Made by a program: the position numbers and the translations under genes
Notes under the pieces: generated by a model
Seen by the model: only the letters and a program-made list of their open reading frames with translations
Database searches by the model: none
What the model was told of the DNA's origin: nothing
Part shown: positions 38,590-49,410 of the stretch, in pieces
Position numbering within the stretch: position 1 is the first letter of the stretch
Layout of the letters: every line of letters starts with the position of its first letter
Origin: Turnera subulata
Taxonomy: Eukaryota > Streptophyta > Magnoliopsida > Malpighiales > Passifloraceae
Length of the DNA stretch: 64,000 bases
Assembly: GCA_028386065.3 (NCBI GenBank)
Contig: JAKUCV010003238.1
Span: 8,785 to 72,784 of the forward strand
Direction: 5' to 3'

Positions 38590-41037
38590 ATGAATCTCAA
38601 GAGAAATCTATGGTTTATTATTTCCTTTTTCTTTACGGGCTTGCCTCATGTCTCTTTCCATGTCTGCCATGCTGCTGCCACCATCACTCAGGACCAATCT
38701 CTTTCTGGTCATGAAACCATTGTCTCTTCAGGAGGAGTCTTTGAACTTGGTTTTTTCAAACCAAGTTACTCTTCAGGATACTACATAGGGATGTGGTACA
38801 AAACATTGTCTGATGAGTATTATCAGAAAGTGGTGTGGGTAGCTAATAGAGAGAAACCTGTCTCAGACAAATATGCTTCTTCTTTGACAATCATGGATGG
38901 TAATCTGGTTCTTGTAAATGAATCCAATATTCCCATTTGGTCAACAGAATTGAAGTCCACAACAAGTTCATCAGCTCCTGTGGAAGCAGTTCTGCTAGAT
39001 GATGGCAATCTTGTTTTGAAATATGTGTCCAGTCCTTCACAGAACTACTTATGGCAGAGTTTTGATCATCCAACTGATACCTTTCTCCCCGGTGGCAGGA
39101 TTGGATTTAACAGGATCACCAACGAGACGATACGTTTGGTTTCATGGAAAAGCAATGATGATCCTGCTCCAGGTATCTTCTCTTTTGAGTTGGACCCCTC
39201 TGGAAAGTTTCAATTTTTCATCTTTTGGAATAGTAGCCTGCAATATTGGACTAGTGGACCTTGGAATGGGCAGTTCTTCAGCTTAGTTCCTGAAATGGGA
39301 TTGAATTTTAATGATCTCTATAACTTCAGCTATGTTAACAACCAGAATGGAAGTTACTTAACCTATAGTCTGTATAATAGTTCCATTCTGTCTCGATTTG
39401 TGATGGATGTCGGAGGGCAGATTCAGCAATTGGCATGGTTGGTGGATGACAAATCGTGGACAAAGTTTTGGGCTCAGCCAAATGCAAAATGTGAAACTTT
39501 TGCTGCATGTGGACCATTTGGTAGCTGCAATGAGAAATCAGTAGAATTTTGTAGTTGCTTGAGTGGTTTCAGGCCAAAGACACCTGATGCTTGGGCTGTG
39601 GGGTTGTATTCTGAAGGGTGTGTGAGGAGAAACACCCTGCAGTGCATTAATTCTACTGCTGTTAGCAGGAAGAGTAGTGATGGGTTCATCCCAAGTTACC
39701 ATATGCTATTACATGAAGAGAATCAGGAGAAAGTGGTTTTGGGGACTGTACAGGAATGTGAATCAACTTGCTTGAGTAGATGTTCTTGTACTGCTTATGC
39801 TTACTATAAGAATCAATGTTCAATCTGGTCTGGTGATCTTGTTGATCTCAAACAACTAGCAAGTGACGACCAAAGTGGAAGAACTCTTTATATTAGGCTT
39901 GCAGCTTCTGACTTTTTTGGCTTTCACACCAGGAAAAATTTCACCAGAAAAATGATCATTGGTGTTATTGTCAGTTCAATTGCGGTGGCAGTTCTTCTTG
40001 GTTTCGTTTTGATTGTAATTTTGACGAGGAGAATGAAAATGTCAAGAATAACTGACAACTCGTTGGCAGTATATGAGTACAAGGATTTGCAAAGTGCAAC
40101 AAAGAATTTCTCAGAGAAATTGGGAGGCGGAAGTTTTGGTTCTGTCTTCAAAGGAACTTTGCCTGACTCGAGTACTATAGCTGTGAAGAAGCTTGAAAGC
40201 ATCAGTCAAGGAGAAAAGCAATTTCGTGCAGAAGTCGGTATAATTGGGACAATCCAGCATGTTAATCTTGTTCGTCTTCGCGGGTTCTGCTCAAATGGTA
40301 CTAAAAAGATGTTGGTCTATGAGTACATGCCTAATGGTTCGCTAAACTCTCATCTTTTCAATGGAAAGGAAAGAAAAATATTAGACTGGAAAACCAGGTA
40401 CATGATTGCTTTGGGAATAGCTAGAGGTTTAGCTTATCTACATGAAAGCTGCAGAGAATGCATAATACATTGTGACATAAAGCCAGATAACATTCTTTTA
40501 GATTCAGAGTTCTGTCCACAAGTAGCTGATTTTGGCCTGGCAAAGCTTTTTGGAAGAGATTTTAGCAGGGTGTTGACAACAATGAGAGGAACAATTGGCT
40601 ATCTTGCACCAGAGTGGATTTCAGGAGTGGCCATAACAGCCAAAGCTGATGTTTACAGCTATGGAATGATGCTTTTCGAACTCATATCGGGACGGAGAAA
40701 CTCTGACCAGCCTAAGGATGGAAGGATGGAATACTTTCCAGCTCTAGTTGCGAGCCTACTTAACAATAAAGGTGATGTCCTGAGCTTATTAGACCCCAGG
40801 TTGGAGGAAAATGCTAACGTAGAGGAGGTGACAAGGATATGCAGACTTGCTTGTTGGTGTATCCAGGATGATGAAACCCAAAGACCAGCAATGGGTCAGG
40901 TTGTTCGAATTCTAGAATGTTGTCTTGACATGAGTCTCCCACCTATCCCAAGATTTCTGCAGTTGCTTGGATATGTAGACGAGAGCACCATTCTCTTCAC
41001 TGAATCGATAGTAACGTCTACTAGCAGCATTGACTAA
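38590..41037 (+). CDS. SD2-type G-type lectin S-receptor-like Ser/Thr kinase, gene B
   Basis: Intronless, 815 residues from the ATG at 38590 (MNLKRNLWFIISFFF), chosen because it aligns with gene C (MDVKRNLWLITS) and begins a good signal peptide; an upstream methionine at about 38560 is less likely. Lectin, S-locus (TSGPWNG), EGF-like (CGPFGSCNEKS...FCSCLSGF) and PAN (CESTCLSRCSCTAYAY) regions precede a membrane span (MIIGVIVSSIAVAVLLGFVL) and a complete non-RD kinase: GGGSFGSVFKG, AVKKLE, HCDIKPDNILLD, ADFGLAKLFGRDF, GTIGYLAPEW. B and C form one SD2 subgroup, distinct from A, D, E, F and G. Helitrons lie just upstream and downstream. Confidence 0.94.
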   Translation: MNLKRNLWFIISFFFTGLPHVSFHVCHAAATITQDQSLSGHETIVSSGGVFELGFFKPSYSSGYYIGMWYKTLSDEYYQKVVWVANREKPVSDKYASSLTIMDGNLVLVNESNIPIWSTELKSTTSSSAPVEAVLLDDGNLVLKYVSSPSQNYLWQSFDHPTDTFLPGGRIGFNRITNETIRLVSWKSNDDPAPGIFSFELDPSGKFQFFIFWNSSLQYWTSGPWNGQFFSLVPEMGLNFNDLYNFSYVNNQNGSYLTYSLYNSSILSRFVMDVGGQIQQLAWLVDDKSWTKFWAQPNAKCETFAACGPFGSCNEKSVEFCSCLSGFRPKTPDAWAVGLYSEGCVRRNTLQCINSTAVSRKSSDGFIPSYHMLLHEENQEKVVLGTVQECESTCLSRCSCTAYAYYKNQCSIWSGDLVDLKQLASDDQSGRTLYIRLAASDFFGFHTRKNFTRKMIIGVIVSSIAVAVLLGFVLIVILTRRMKMSRITDNSLAVYEYKDLQSATKNFSEKLGGGSFGSVFKGTLPDSSTIAVKKLESISQGEKQFRAEVGIIGTIQHVNLVRLRGFCSNGTKKMLVYEYMPNGSLNSHLFNGKERKILDWKTRYMIALGIARGLAYLHESCRECIIHCDIKPDNILLDSEFCPQVADFGLAKLFGRDFSRVLTTMRGTIGYLAPEWISGVAITAKADVYSYGMMLFELISGRRNSDQPKDGRMEYFPALVASLLNNKGDVLSLLDPRLEENANVEEVTRICRLACWCIQDDETQRPAMGQVVRILECCLDMSLPPIPRFLQLLGYVDESTILFTESIVTSTSSID

Positions 41038-43539
41038 GATATTGTAGCTGCTTCCTCCCATGCCTTGCCAATCTATTTTCCACTTCAGTGAACTTTGTAA
41101 CCTATTTAAGGATCATTATACTATATACTAAAACAGAGAAGGAAAGCCTCAAGTGATATGACTCTTTTGCCTTAGAAAATTTTTAGTATGACAAATCTAT
41201 CCTTCAGTTAGTTTAATATACTTTTTTGTTCGGTGATGGGGAGGAACGAATTTAAGCTGAATTTTTTTGCTTGGAATCTTCTAGAGCAGTACTTTTTAGT
41301 TTTTATATATTTGTAAATAAAGTAATCATCTACGGTATCTTCCCTTTTATCCTATCCTGTTCCAAATCATTTAGCTCACCTCTTCCTCTCACTCTCTTCT
41401 GAATCTACTGTTTTCTTTCTCTTTCGTTCCTTTAATGGTGGCTTTTGCTATTATTTTTTCCTTCTTTCTTTCTTTATCTTTTCTGCCAATTATGAAGTTT
41501 TATTCCTCACCCAAGTTGCCTCTTCCATTATTAGGAAAATGAAGCCAAACAAAAAGGAAGAACAAAGGGAAGGAAGTTGTGGAGCCTATCTGTTATTCCG
41601 CTTTCGTTAGCACCTCTGCTAGGTATGTAATAATTTCTTCACCTTCTCCTTTCATGTGTTTATTTTGTTTTCCTTCCAAGTAAATTGGCTGAAGGTTAGG
41701 TTTTCCTAATTTATAAGCCATGAATGCATTTTATTTCCTCATCATAATGCATGGTGATTATAAAAGTTAGGGTATGGTGCTGCTCTATTTTCTTCTGGGT
41801 TTTGGCCGATGGTACATGCTTGGTAAGATTTTGGCCTATGTACTCATTATGCGAGTTCTTTTGGTAGATTTTTTTACATTGTTAGGAACTAAGTTTTGGG
41901 TTTTTTTTTTAATGTGGGTTAACTGTCACGACTGATGCTTTCTCCTGGTCATGCTATCAAGAACACAATGAAAGAAGCTGGAGTTATTTACCCATTCCCG
42001 TACTCTTCCCCATAAAAAGGTTTGTAGGTTATTGTGCCATTTGTGCCCTTTACTATATATTCTGCTTTTGTCTCTAACTTTTCACTTTAGTGTGATGATT
42101 GAATTTCTTTAGTTCTAACTGCATTGATTTTTCATTTTCCATTTGTATTAAGGAATCACTCGACAATTGACTAGAACAAATTCCCTTTTCATAAGTTGTT
42201 CTGTAAATTTTGATGACATTCTCTCCTGCCTGTCTTCTGGCCATGGATAAAAGATAAAAAAGGGCAATGCCTCTTCTTTCTAACCCTCACCTTACTCCTT
42301 TATATGTGTAAGGCCTAGCCTAAGATACTTCTGATAGAAAGAGAGGAAGTAAGAGCAGAAAGAAAGTCATTCTTCTATTTCCCAGATAATGCATTATGTC
42401 GTGTTGTATATTTGTGCATTATTTTGGCTTGATTGTTTTTAGGAGAATTGTAGCTTTTGTGGTTTAATAATTCTCTTACTTGCAGAGTCCTCATGCACAT
42501 GCAACAACATAGAAGCCTTCCTAGAAACCAAATCAGTCCTCTCTAATCTTTTGTTGTTCTTAAGTTTTGGTGCATCTATTTTTTTTTTGTGTGTTTGTTT
42601 TTGTGTGATATCAAACCATGCTTTTCTTTCTCAATTATTCAATTATGCTTTATTGTTATGTAGGATTATTGTTTCCAGTATACATGATAAAGTTAATGTG
42701 GCATAAGACACATGAATTAAATTGAGGAATAGAGAAGGCTGCTAAACTGGGTTCTAGAGTTTGCACACAGGTGGCTTAATTTCTCTTTTAGCAGGATTGA
42801 TATCTATTCTTCATGAGGATATACCAGACATTTCTTTTGCTTTCTTTTGATGTTTTATTCTTTTTTTTGTGATGTTCTTATACATATCCACTCTTTTACA
42901 TGTTTAATCAGTTTATAAAATACTTATGCATTTCTATTTTGATAATATAAGGAAGATGACATTTTGTTTTGGATTTCTAACCTGTACATGTCAATTAACT
43001 ATATAAAAATATTATCCATTTCTATTCAAAAAGTAATGAGAGAGATGATTTTTTTGGTCAAATGTGCAGGGTGATATCCCTCTAATCAAATTAGAGTGTA
43101 TATATGTTTTCGGGTCTTCTAAGTTGCATATATTTTTCTTAAAGCTAATGAAGCTACGAAAGACTCAAAGCTATCAAAAACAGCAAGAAAAAAATTCAAG
43201 TTTTGTATATGTGCCATGTGCAGGAAATCAAAGTTTTTGGATGAGTTTAAGGTTCAAAGCATCAACCTATGAAGTTTCTCTTTCATTCTTTTATAATAAT
43301 TTGACATTCTAATGCATGGATTAGCAAGGACATGGTTTCAAGTGATTAAGATCTGTGGAGTATGCTAATTGATTCCCATTCTTTTTGCATATAAGAATAA
43401 CTGTAAATCCAATTGGACCTACATAGGAAACGACAACCTTTTTACATTTAGAGTTGTTCTAATGAAATGTTGTCTAAAGTGTTCAGCTTATGCATAATCA
43501 TGGTAGGCTCTGTTCTGGGTAACGTTTTGTGTGCGTATC

Positions 43540-44260
43540 TAGGCTTGCAAGTTGAAATTGAGGCCTTGAAAGGCTTCAAGAATGCCATCATTGACGACCC
43601 ATTCGAGTGCTGGCAAAAAGAAAAATGAACTTATGTTGGTGGGTAGTCATTTTTTCCTTTTTATAATTTTTTTTCAACACATAAATTTTGCATTCATAGT
43701 TCAAGAAATCTATCATTGCTTTTATAGGAAGAAGAAGCAAAGGCTCAAGATGCTAGAAAAAAAGGAAACTGTCGTCCTAGAGTTTGAGAAATAGGAGTTT
43801 TTTTTTGTTGATTATGCTGAAAGGACAACTGATAGCAGCTAGGATTTATTTTCGATTGTGCATAGTAGATAAAGGTTCTATTGAGTCTTTAACATATTTT
43901 GAATAATATCAAAGGAATCTATCACAAATGAAAATTAGTCTTGCTATGTTAGACTCTTAATTACTTGGAATTTTTGTCATTTAGTTTGTGTGTGCTATTG
44001 TTTGAGCTGTCCATCTTGGTAAGTAGCCTAGATTTAAAATAGGTATTACCTCATTTAATTCTCCTCTCTGTGACATCAACTCAATATGAACAGGCACTAA
44101 AAAAATTACTAGGTTTATTAACAACCATAAAATATTAAATGTTGTTTGCGTTGTTTCTCTTTCTCTTTATTTTATTTCATTGATGTTCTTCTTCGTGATA
44201 TGGTGTTGCAAAAACAGAAATGTGTGCCCTTGGGAGATCTTGCAGCTGAATTTTAGCTTT
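43540..44260 (+). pseudogene. Exon-like gene fragments carried in Helitron 2
   Basis: Three plus-strand coding-like pieces: about 43540-43628 (reads VEIEALKGFKNAIIDDPFEC), about 43729-43793 (KKKQRLKMLEKKETVVLEFEK region) and about 44216-44262 (KCVPLGDLAAEF). Each is bounded by AG- or GT-like sites or a stop, and the intervening DNA is T-rich like introns. They look like exons of one gene captured by the Helitron. I do not recognise the parent gene. Confidence 0.4.
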
Positions 44261-44282
44261 GTAGTCAGGTATTCTCTCTACT

Positions 44283-44358
44283 CTATTAGTTTGTTCCTAT
44301 AATTTCTCCCCTCTTAAATCTATTAGTTTGTTCCCATAATTTCTCCCCTCTTAAAAAT
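44283..44358. repeat. Tandem 38-bp duplication in Helitron 2
   Basis: The unit tctattagtttgttcctataatttctcccctcttaaa occurs twice back to back with one base difference. No coding role is apparent. Confidence 0.75.
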
Positions 44359-45283
44359 ATTCTCTATTTTCCTTCTTAATTTTAAGGTTGTCTAATTGTA
44401 ATATATTTTCTTCTCAAAGTGTCATACAACTGAGTTTACAATGTCTATTGCATTGTTTTATTAGTTGTTTGTATCTTGAGAAATTTGGAATCAACTAATT
44501 TGGAGATCATTGCTTATAACTGTTTAATACATTGCTTTTCAATGCTTTTCTGCTACCTTTGGCAAATGTAGGAAAGCATCAATAATATCACATTGCTAGA
44601 AAGTGTTGGTGTGTATACTCTTCATATTCCTCATTCGACATGTGTTTCTAGAAAAAGATAAAATCATGATGCTTTTGTTATAACTTATTTCAATTGAGCA
44701 ACTAAAACTACTTTTCTACAACAGTTCTATTTATTTTTTTGGTCAAATCCACCAGGAATTTGCTTTCCTACACATTTAACATATCACACCGTGCTTAAAG
44801 TCATGGGGATGTTTTGTCACTTTTGTTTAAGGAAAAAAGGGAAGGTAAAATAATGGATAGCAATTAACTTATTATCTGAGAGCCAATGTTAGTTTTTTTA
44901 CATGATTTATGCATTTGCCTCATCAACTTTTTCAAGAGTAAACTGTAAAAGCAACTTGAAAACATATTGTGTTACTGTTGATCCAAGTCTTTTGTTCTTT
45001 GAAATTTGGCTCCTGTGTTTTTTAATTGATTCAAGTACTTCCCACAGTTGTATATTATGCTCCAGTGGTGTCCCATGATTCTCCAAACAAGGAATGCAGG
45101 AGGATTCTTGGAGAAGCTTTTGCATTAAACCATAAATTGAGTGAATTCATTACTTTCCTCAATTGTATATTATGTTTCAATGGTGTCGCAAGACATGAAT
45201 GTTGTAACAGTAAAATTTGTTTGTTTGCAATTTACAAGCCTTTTGTGATTGTTGTGTATGTGTTTGTAATTGGTTAAATAATA

Positions 45284-45470
45284 AGTGTAGAGAGTAAAGC
45301 TAAGCAGAAGGTGATGCTGGCAGAGAAGCTGTGGCAGATACGTTTGTTTGGCTCGAATTCGCAAACTGGTCTGGAAAATGATGAGGCGATGGCATCCGAA
45401 GAAGAGTTGTAAGATTGCATGTTGAGGTGGTGAAGGAGAAGCTGAAACCCTAGAAAACCCAAACCAGATG
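45284..45470 (-). pseudogene. First-exon-like gene fragment in Helitron 2
   Basis: On the minus strand a typical plant leader (tttgggttttctagggtttcagcttctcc) precedes an ATG opening a frame that reads MQSYNSSSDAIASSFSRPVC and ends after about 50 codons at a stop. This looks like a captured 5' UTR and first coding exon. The parent gene is not recognised. Confidence 0.35.
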
Positions 45471-46659
45471 TACAAGTATTGTGTTCAAGTCTTTTTTTTT
45501 TTCATGCTTTAGTTTAATGCTTTGGTCATTTGTCTTGGTTGTTTTAGATTTAATTTCATATCAAATTGTTGTACAAGAGATTTAGCATACTACATTGACA
45601 GGATAGGATATGTTGCTTTCTATAATCTATACCCTATACCAAAAGCCATCCTCATAAAAATTTATTTTGGTAGTATTAGACTAAAAATACCCTTTCGAGT
45701 TTTAGAATTGTTTGTTAACTGAATTTGAGTTATTCGTCTTTTATGGGAGTGAGGGCTTGAGAAGCTATTCGTAAAATATTGTAGTGGGCCTGATCTGGTT
45801 ACAACAAACCTTATACATTTTTTCTTTATTGCTTACCTTTTTTTTGTGTCGAGTGTTTTGTCCAGATATCTAGATTGTTATGTATCCTTTTGATATTAGG
45901 AAGCAAGGTTTGGGTGCTCTGATTGCCTTAGATTACAATGGTCAAATGCTTGGATGTGCAAGCTAGAAAGTGACACGTTCTATTTCATGTTTCTTAGCAT
46001 GACTTGCATATTAATTCTCACAAAGTAGAAGAAAGGAGATATCATGTTGGACTAAAATTTTACAGTATTTTTCTTACTAGGTTTCATCCCGCAGCAAAGC
46101 GCGGGTAACTCACTAGTATATACTAAATCATGACAAACTGTTGCATGTCATGTTTCAGTATCTTCCTACTTGATGTTTGTATCTTGAGCTGCTGTAAAGT
46201 TTATAGTTTTATCCTCTTGCACAGGTTACACTGTCTTAAGTATCTTCCATTGTTTCAGATAAGGACATTGAGTTTTGATTGGATTAAGCCACAAATTTGT
46301 GAAACCGAAATGAGCTAGCCTATCTGATGCGTTTGAAGTGAATGTTTTTAGTGAAACAAACTGAATCTAAGCCAGGGAACCAAGAGCAGAACTTTTGAGC
46401 GATTTCATCGTCTGTATTGACCTTCAATTTCTCTCTGTGACTAAAAGTTCAAAGCAAGAAAGCATGGTTTGACTGTGAATCAAGCAAGTTGTACCTCCAT
46501 CTGTCCAAAACACTTTTTCTTTTTTTTTTTCTGCTTCCATCTTAAGAAGTAGTTATTACATAAAACTACTAATGATTCTGTCAAGAAATTAAATTTACAC
46601 AATATCTTATCTACTATTTTCTCATGATATCTGATTTCAAGTGAACAACCAATAAGTTT

Positions 46660-46718
46660 TTTGGAGTTTTTGGGTCTAATTTGTCTGCAGCAGACAATTT
46701 GGACCCAAAAACTCCAAA
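46660..46718. repeat. Near-perfect palindrome, 29-nt arms, 1-nt spacer
   Basis: Left arm 46660-46688 (tttggagtttttgggtc...) pairs with right arm 46690-46718 (...gacccaaaaactccaaa) with about two to three mismatches, centred on ctgcag. It lies 272 bases upstream of the start of gene C. It could extrude as a cruciform or be a small foldback element. Confidence 0.85.
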
Positions 46719-46884
46719 GAGCATGTTCGGCTATAGAGGTTTCTTGTTGTCCTTTTCATCTTTGACTTTTCTAAGTACCAATCAAAATTTGTTTCTTCTT
46801 TATATGTAAATTTTGGTGGACTCTTCTACACGTTGGAGAAATAAACATCTTAACCAAACTTTTCCTGTTGTTGACCTAATGGCC

Positions 46885-46938
46885 CTACTCTTTTAATCTG
46901 CTTACTTTTTACTACTCTTTTAATCTGCTTACTTTTTA
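46885..46938. repeat. 27-bp direct tandem duplication upstream of gene C
   Basis: The unit ctactcttttaatctgcttacttttta occurs twice with no spacer (46885-46911 and 46912-46938), directly upstream of the gene C leader. Confidence 0.9.
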
Positions 46939-46989
46939 GTGTGGAATACTATAGTTGATGTTATCTTCTATAGAAATTCTTGTGCAGCC

Positions 46990-49410
46990 ATGGATGTCAA
47001 GAGAAATCTATGGCTTATTACTTCAATTCTCTTCACATGTATGTCTCTCCATGTCTCCCTTGCAGCTACAACCATCACAGAATTCCAATATCTTTCTGGT
47101 GATCAAACTATTACCTCTCGAGGAGATGTGTTCCAGCTTGGCTTTTTCAAACCAGGTAACTCTTCAGGCTACTACATGGGCATGTGGTACAAATTGTTAG
47201 CTGATAAATTTGAGCAGATCACTGTAGTTTGGGTAGCTAATAGAGACACACCGGTGTTCGATAAGTACTCCTCTTCCTTGAGAGTCATCAATGGTAGCCT
47301 GGTTCTTCTAAATGAATCCAAAGTTCCCATTTGGGCAGCAGATTTAAAGTCTCCAAGCAGTTCTGCAGGTACTATAGAAGCAACTCTTCTTGACGAAGGT
47401 AATCTTGTTTTGAGAGATGTGTCTAGTCCATTAAAGACAGTACTTTGGCAGAGTTTTGATCATCCAACTGACACACTTCTCCCTGGTATGAAGATTGGAC
47501 TTGATAAAATCACCAAGAGGAACACAAAGCTGGTTTCATGGAAAAGCAATGATGACCCGGCTCCAGGTAGCTTCTCGTTCGAGTTAGACCTTTCTCGAAC
47601 CCCTCAACTTTTAATCATTTGGAAACAGTCTTTACAGTACTGGACTAGTGGACAATGGGATGGGAAAACCTTTAGCTTTGTTCCTGAATTGGGACTGACC
47701 CACATCTACAACTTTAGCTATATTGACAATGATAATGAGAGCTATTTCACTTATACTCTCCTCAACAGTTCCATGATGTCTCGTTTAATTATGGATTTCG
47801 GAGGGCAAATTCAGCAAAAGAATTTGGTGGAGAGTGTAGGGCAATGGAGTGTGATTTGGACCCAGCCAAAGTGGGAATGCATGACTTATGCTGCATGTGG
47901 CGCATTTGGAGTTCTATTCTGCAATACAAAAGCAAAGCCTTCTTGTAATTGCTTGAATGGTTTTCATCCAAAGTCAGTTGCTGCTTGGGAAATGGAGCTA
48001 TATTCTGAAGGGTGTGTGAGGAGAACCGATCTGCACTGCACAAATTCCACTGCTGTAAACCGGCAGAGCGATGGATTCCTTCCAAGTCACGGCTTGCTAT
48101 TACCCGAGAATCCGCAGGAATTGGCATCAGGAACTTTGGAGGAATGTGAAAGAGCTTGCTTGAGTGGATGTTCCTGTACAGCTTATGCTTATTATGAAAG
48201 TAAATGCTCAATTTGGTTTGGTGATCTTATCAATCTCCGACAACTTGGTAGTGACAGATCGAGTGGAAGAACTCTGTATGTTAGGCTTGCAGCTTCTGAA
48301 ATCCCAAAGAGAAGTGCAACCAATGTAATAATTATTGGTTGTACTGTTGGTTCAGTTGTGATGGTGGTTCTCTGTGGCTTTATTGTGATTGTAATGTTGA
48401 GGAGGAATAGTAGAACTGGAATGGGAAAGGCAATAGACAAAACATTGGTGGTGTTTGAGTACAAAGATTTGCAGAAAGCAACAAAGAATTTCTCTGAGAA
48501 ATTAGGGGGAGGAGGTTTTGGTTCTGTCTTCAAAGGAGCATTGCCCGACTCCAGTACTATAGCTGTGAAGAAGCTAGAAAGCATCAGTCAAGGAGAGAAG
48601 CAATTTCGTGCAGAGGTCTGCATAATTGGGACCATTCAGCATCTCAATCTTGTTCGTCTTCGCGGTTTCTGCTCAAGTGGTGCTACAAAGATGTTAGTCT
48701 ATGATTACATGCCTAATGGTTCCCTGGACTCTCATCTTTTCCATGGGAAAAGAAGCAAGGTAATGGATTGGAAAACCAGGTACTTGATCGCTCTAGGAAC
48801 AGCAAGAGGTTTAGCTTATCTACACGAAAGCTGCAGAGAATGCATAATACACTGTGACATTAAGCCAGACAACATTCTTTTAGATGCTGAGTTCTGTCCA
48901 AAAGTGGCAGATTTCGGGCTTGCAAAGCTTTTTGGAAGAGATTTCAGCAGGGTCTTGACAACCATGAGAGGCACTATTGGTTATCTTGCACCAGAGTGGA
49001 TTTCAGGAGTGGCCATAACAGCAAAAGCTGATGTGTACAGCTATGGAATGATGCTTTTTGAGCTTGTATCAGGGAGAAGAAACTCTGCTAAACCTGAAGA
49101 TGGGAAGATGGAATACTTTCCACTCCAGATGGCAAGCCTAATAAACGAGCAAGGTGATGTACTTGGCTTATTAGACCCCAGATTGGAAAGAAATGCTGAT
49201 GTAGAGGAGCTGACAAGATTATGCAGACTCGCTTGCTGGTGCATACAAGACGAGGAATCCCAAAGACCATCGATGGGGCAGATTGCTCGTATTCTCGAAG
49301 GGTGCTTCGGCATGAACCTACCGCCAATCCCTCGATTTCTCCGGTTGCTTGACTATAGAGATGAGAGCACAATGATCTTCATAGAACCAGAAGCAGAGGT
49401 TCCAGGCTAA
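46990..49410 (+). CDS. SD2-type G-type lectin S-receptor-like Ser/Thr kinase, gene C
   Basis: Intronless, 806 residues from the ATG at 46990 (MDVKRNLWLITSILF). The frame is open upstream to a GTG at 46939, but that is not a plant start. Signal peptide, lectin, S-locus (TSGQWDG in place of SGPWNG), EGF-like, PAN (CERACLSGCSCTAYAY) and membrane span (VIIIGCTVGSVVMVVLCGFI) are present, followed by a complete non-RD kinase (GGGGFGSVFKG, AVKKLE, HCDIKPDNILLD, ADFGLAKL, GTIGYLAPEW). The EGF-like stretch carries two extra residues (FGVLFCNTK against FGSCNEK in B), which alters cysteine spacing. Closest paralogue in the window is gene B. Confidence 0.94.
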   Translation: MDVKRNLWLITSILFTCMSLHVSLAATTITEFQYLSGDQTITSRGDVFQLGFFKPGNSSGYYMGMWYKLLADKFEQITVVWVANRDTPVFDKYSSSLRVINGSLVLLNESKVPIWAADLKSPSSSAGTIEATLLDEGNLVLRDVSSPLKTVLWQSFDHPTDTLLPGMKIGLDKITKRNTKLVSWKSNDDPAPGSFSFELDLSRTPQLLIIWKQSLQYWTSGQWDGKTFSFVPELGLTHIYNFSYIDNDNESYFTYTLLNSSMMSRLIMDFGGQIQQKNLVESVGQWSVIWTQPKWECMTYAACGAFGVLFCNTKAKPSCNCLNGFHPKSVAAWEMELYSEGCVRRTDLHCTNSTAVNRQSDGFLPSHGLLLPENPQELASGTLEECERACLSGCSCTAYAYYESKCSIWFGDLINLRQLGSDRSSGRTLYVRLAASEIPKRSATNVIIIGCTVGSVVMVVLCGFIVIVMLRRNSRTGMGKAIDKTLVVFEYKDLQKATKNFSEKLGGGGFGSVFKGALPDSSTIAVKKLESISQGEKQFRAEVCIIGTIQHLNLVRLRGFCSSGATKMLVYDYMPNGSLDSHLFHGKRSKVMDWKTRYLIALGTARGLAYLHESCRECIIHCDIKPDNILLDAEFCPKVADFGLAKLFGRDFSRVLTTMRGTIGYLAPEWISGVAITAKADVYSYGMMLFELVSGRRNSAKPEDGKMEYFPLQMASLINEQGDVLGLLDPRLERNADVEELTRLCRLACWCIQDEESQRPSMGQIARILEGCFGMNLPPIPRFLRLLDYRDESTMIFIEPEAEVPG

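Larger units (their letters stand above)
41113..46116 (+). mobile_element. Helitron 2, about 5 kb, with coding-like fragments
   Basis: The 5' end starts TCATTATACTATATACTAAA next to host A (41112). The 3' end is hairpin cccgcagcaaagcgcggg (46088-46105), then CTAG (46113-46116) next to host T. These are Helitron terminal rules, including insertion between A and T. The 5' terminal region matches Helitron 1. Sequence right of 46117 is similar to the 3' flank of gene C (about 49765-49985), so the element lies in the 3' flank of gene B. No Rep/helicase frame is visible, so it is non-autonomous. Confidence 0.8.
46117..46989 (+). other. 3' flank remainder of gene B and 5' flank of SD2 gene C
   Basis: 46128-46350 matches the 3' flank of gene C (tcctcttgcacaggtta, ttttgattggatta). 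Further right are a near-perfect palindrome at 46660-46718 and a 27-bp tandem duplication at 46885-46938. No clear TATA box was assigned. Confidence 0.5.

Noticed and set aside
46939..46989. Longer start for SD2 gene C
   Set aside because: Begins on GTG and adds residues absent from paralogues. The ATG at 46990 opens the signal peptide.
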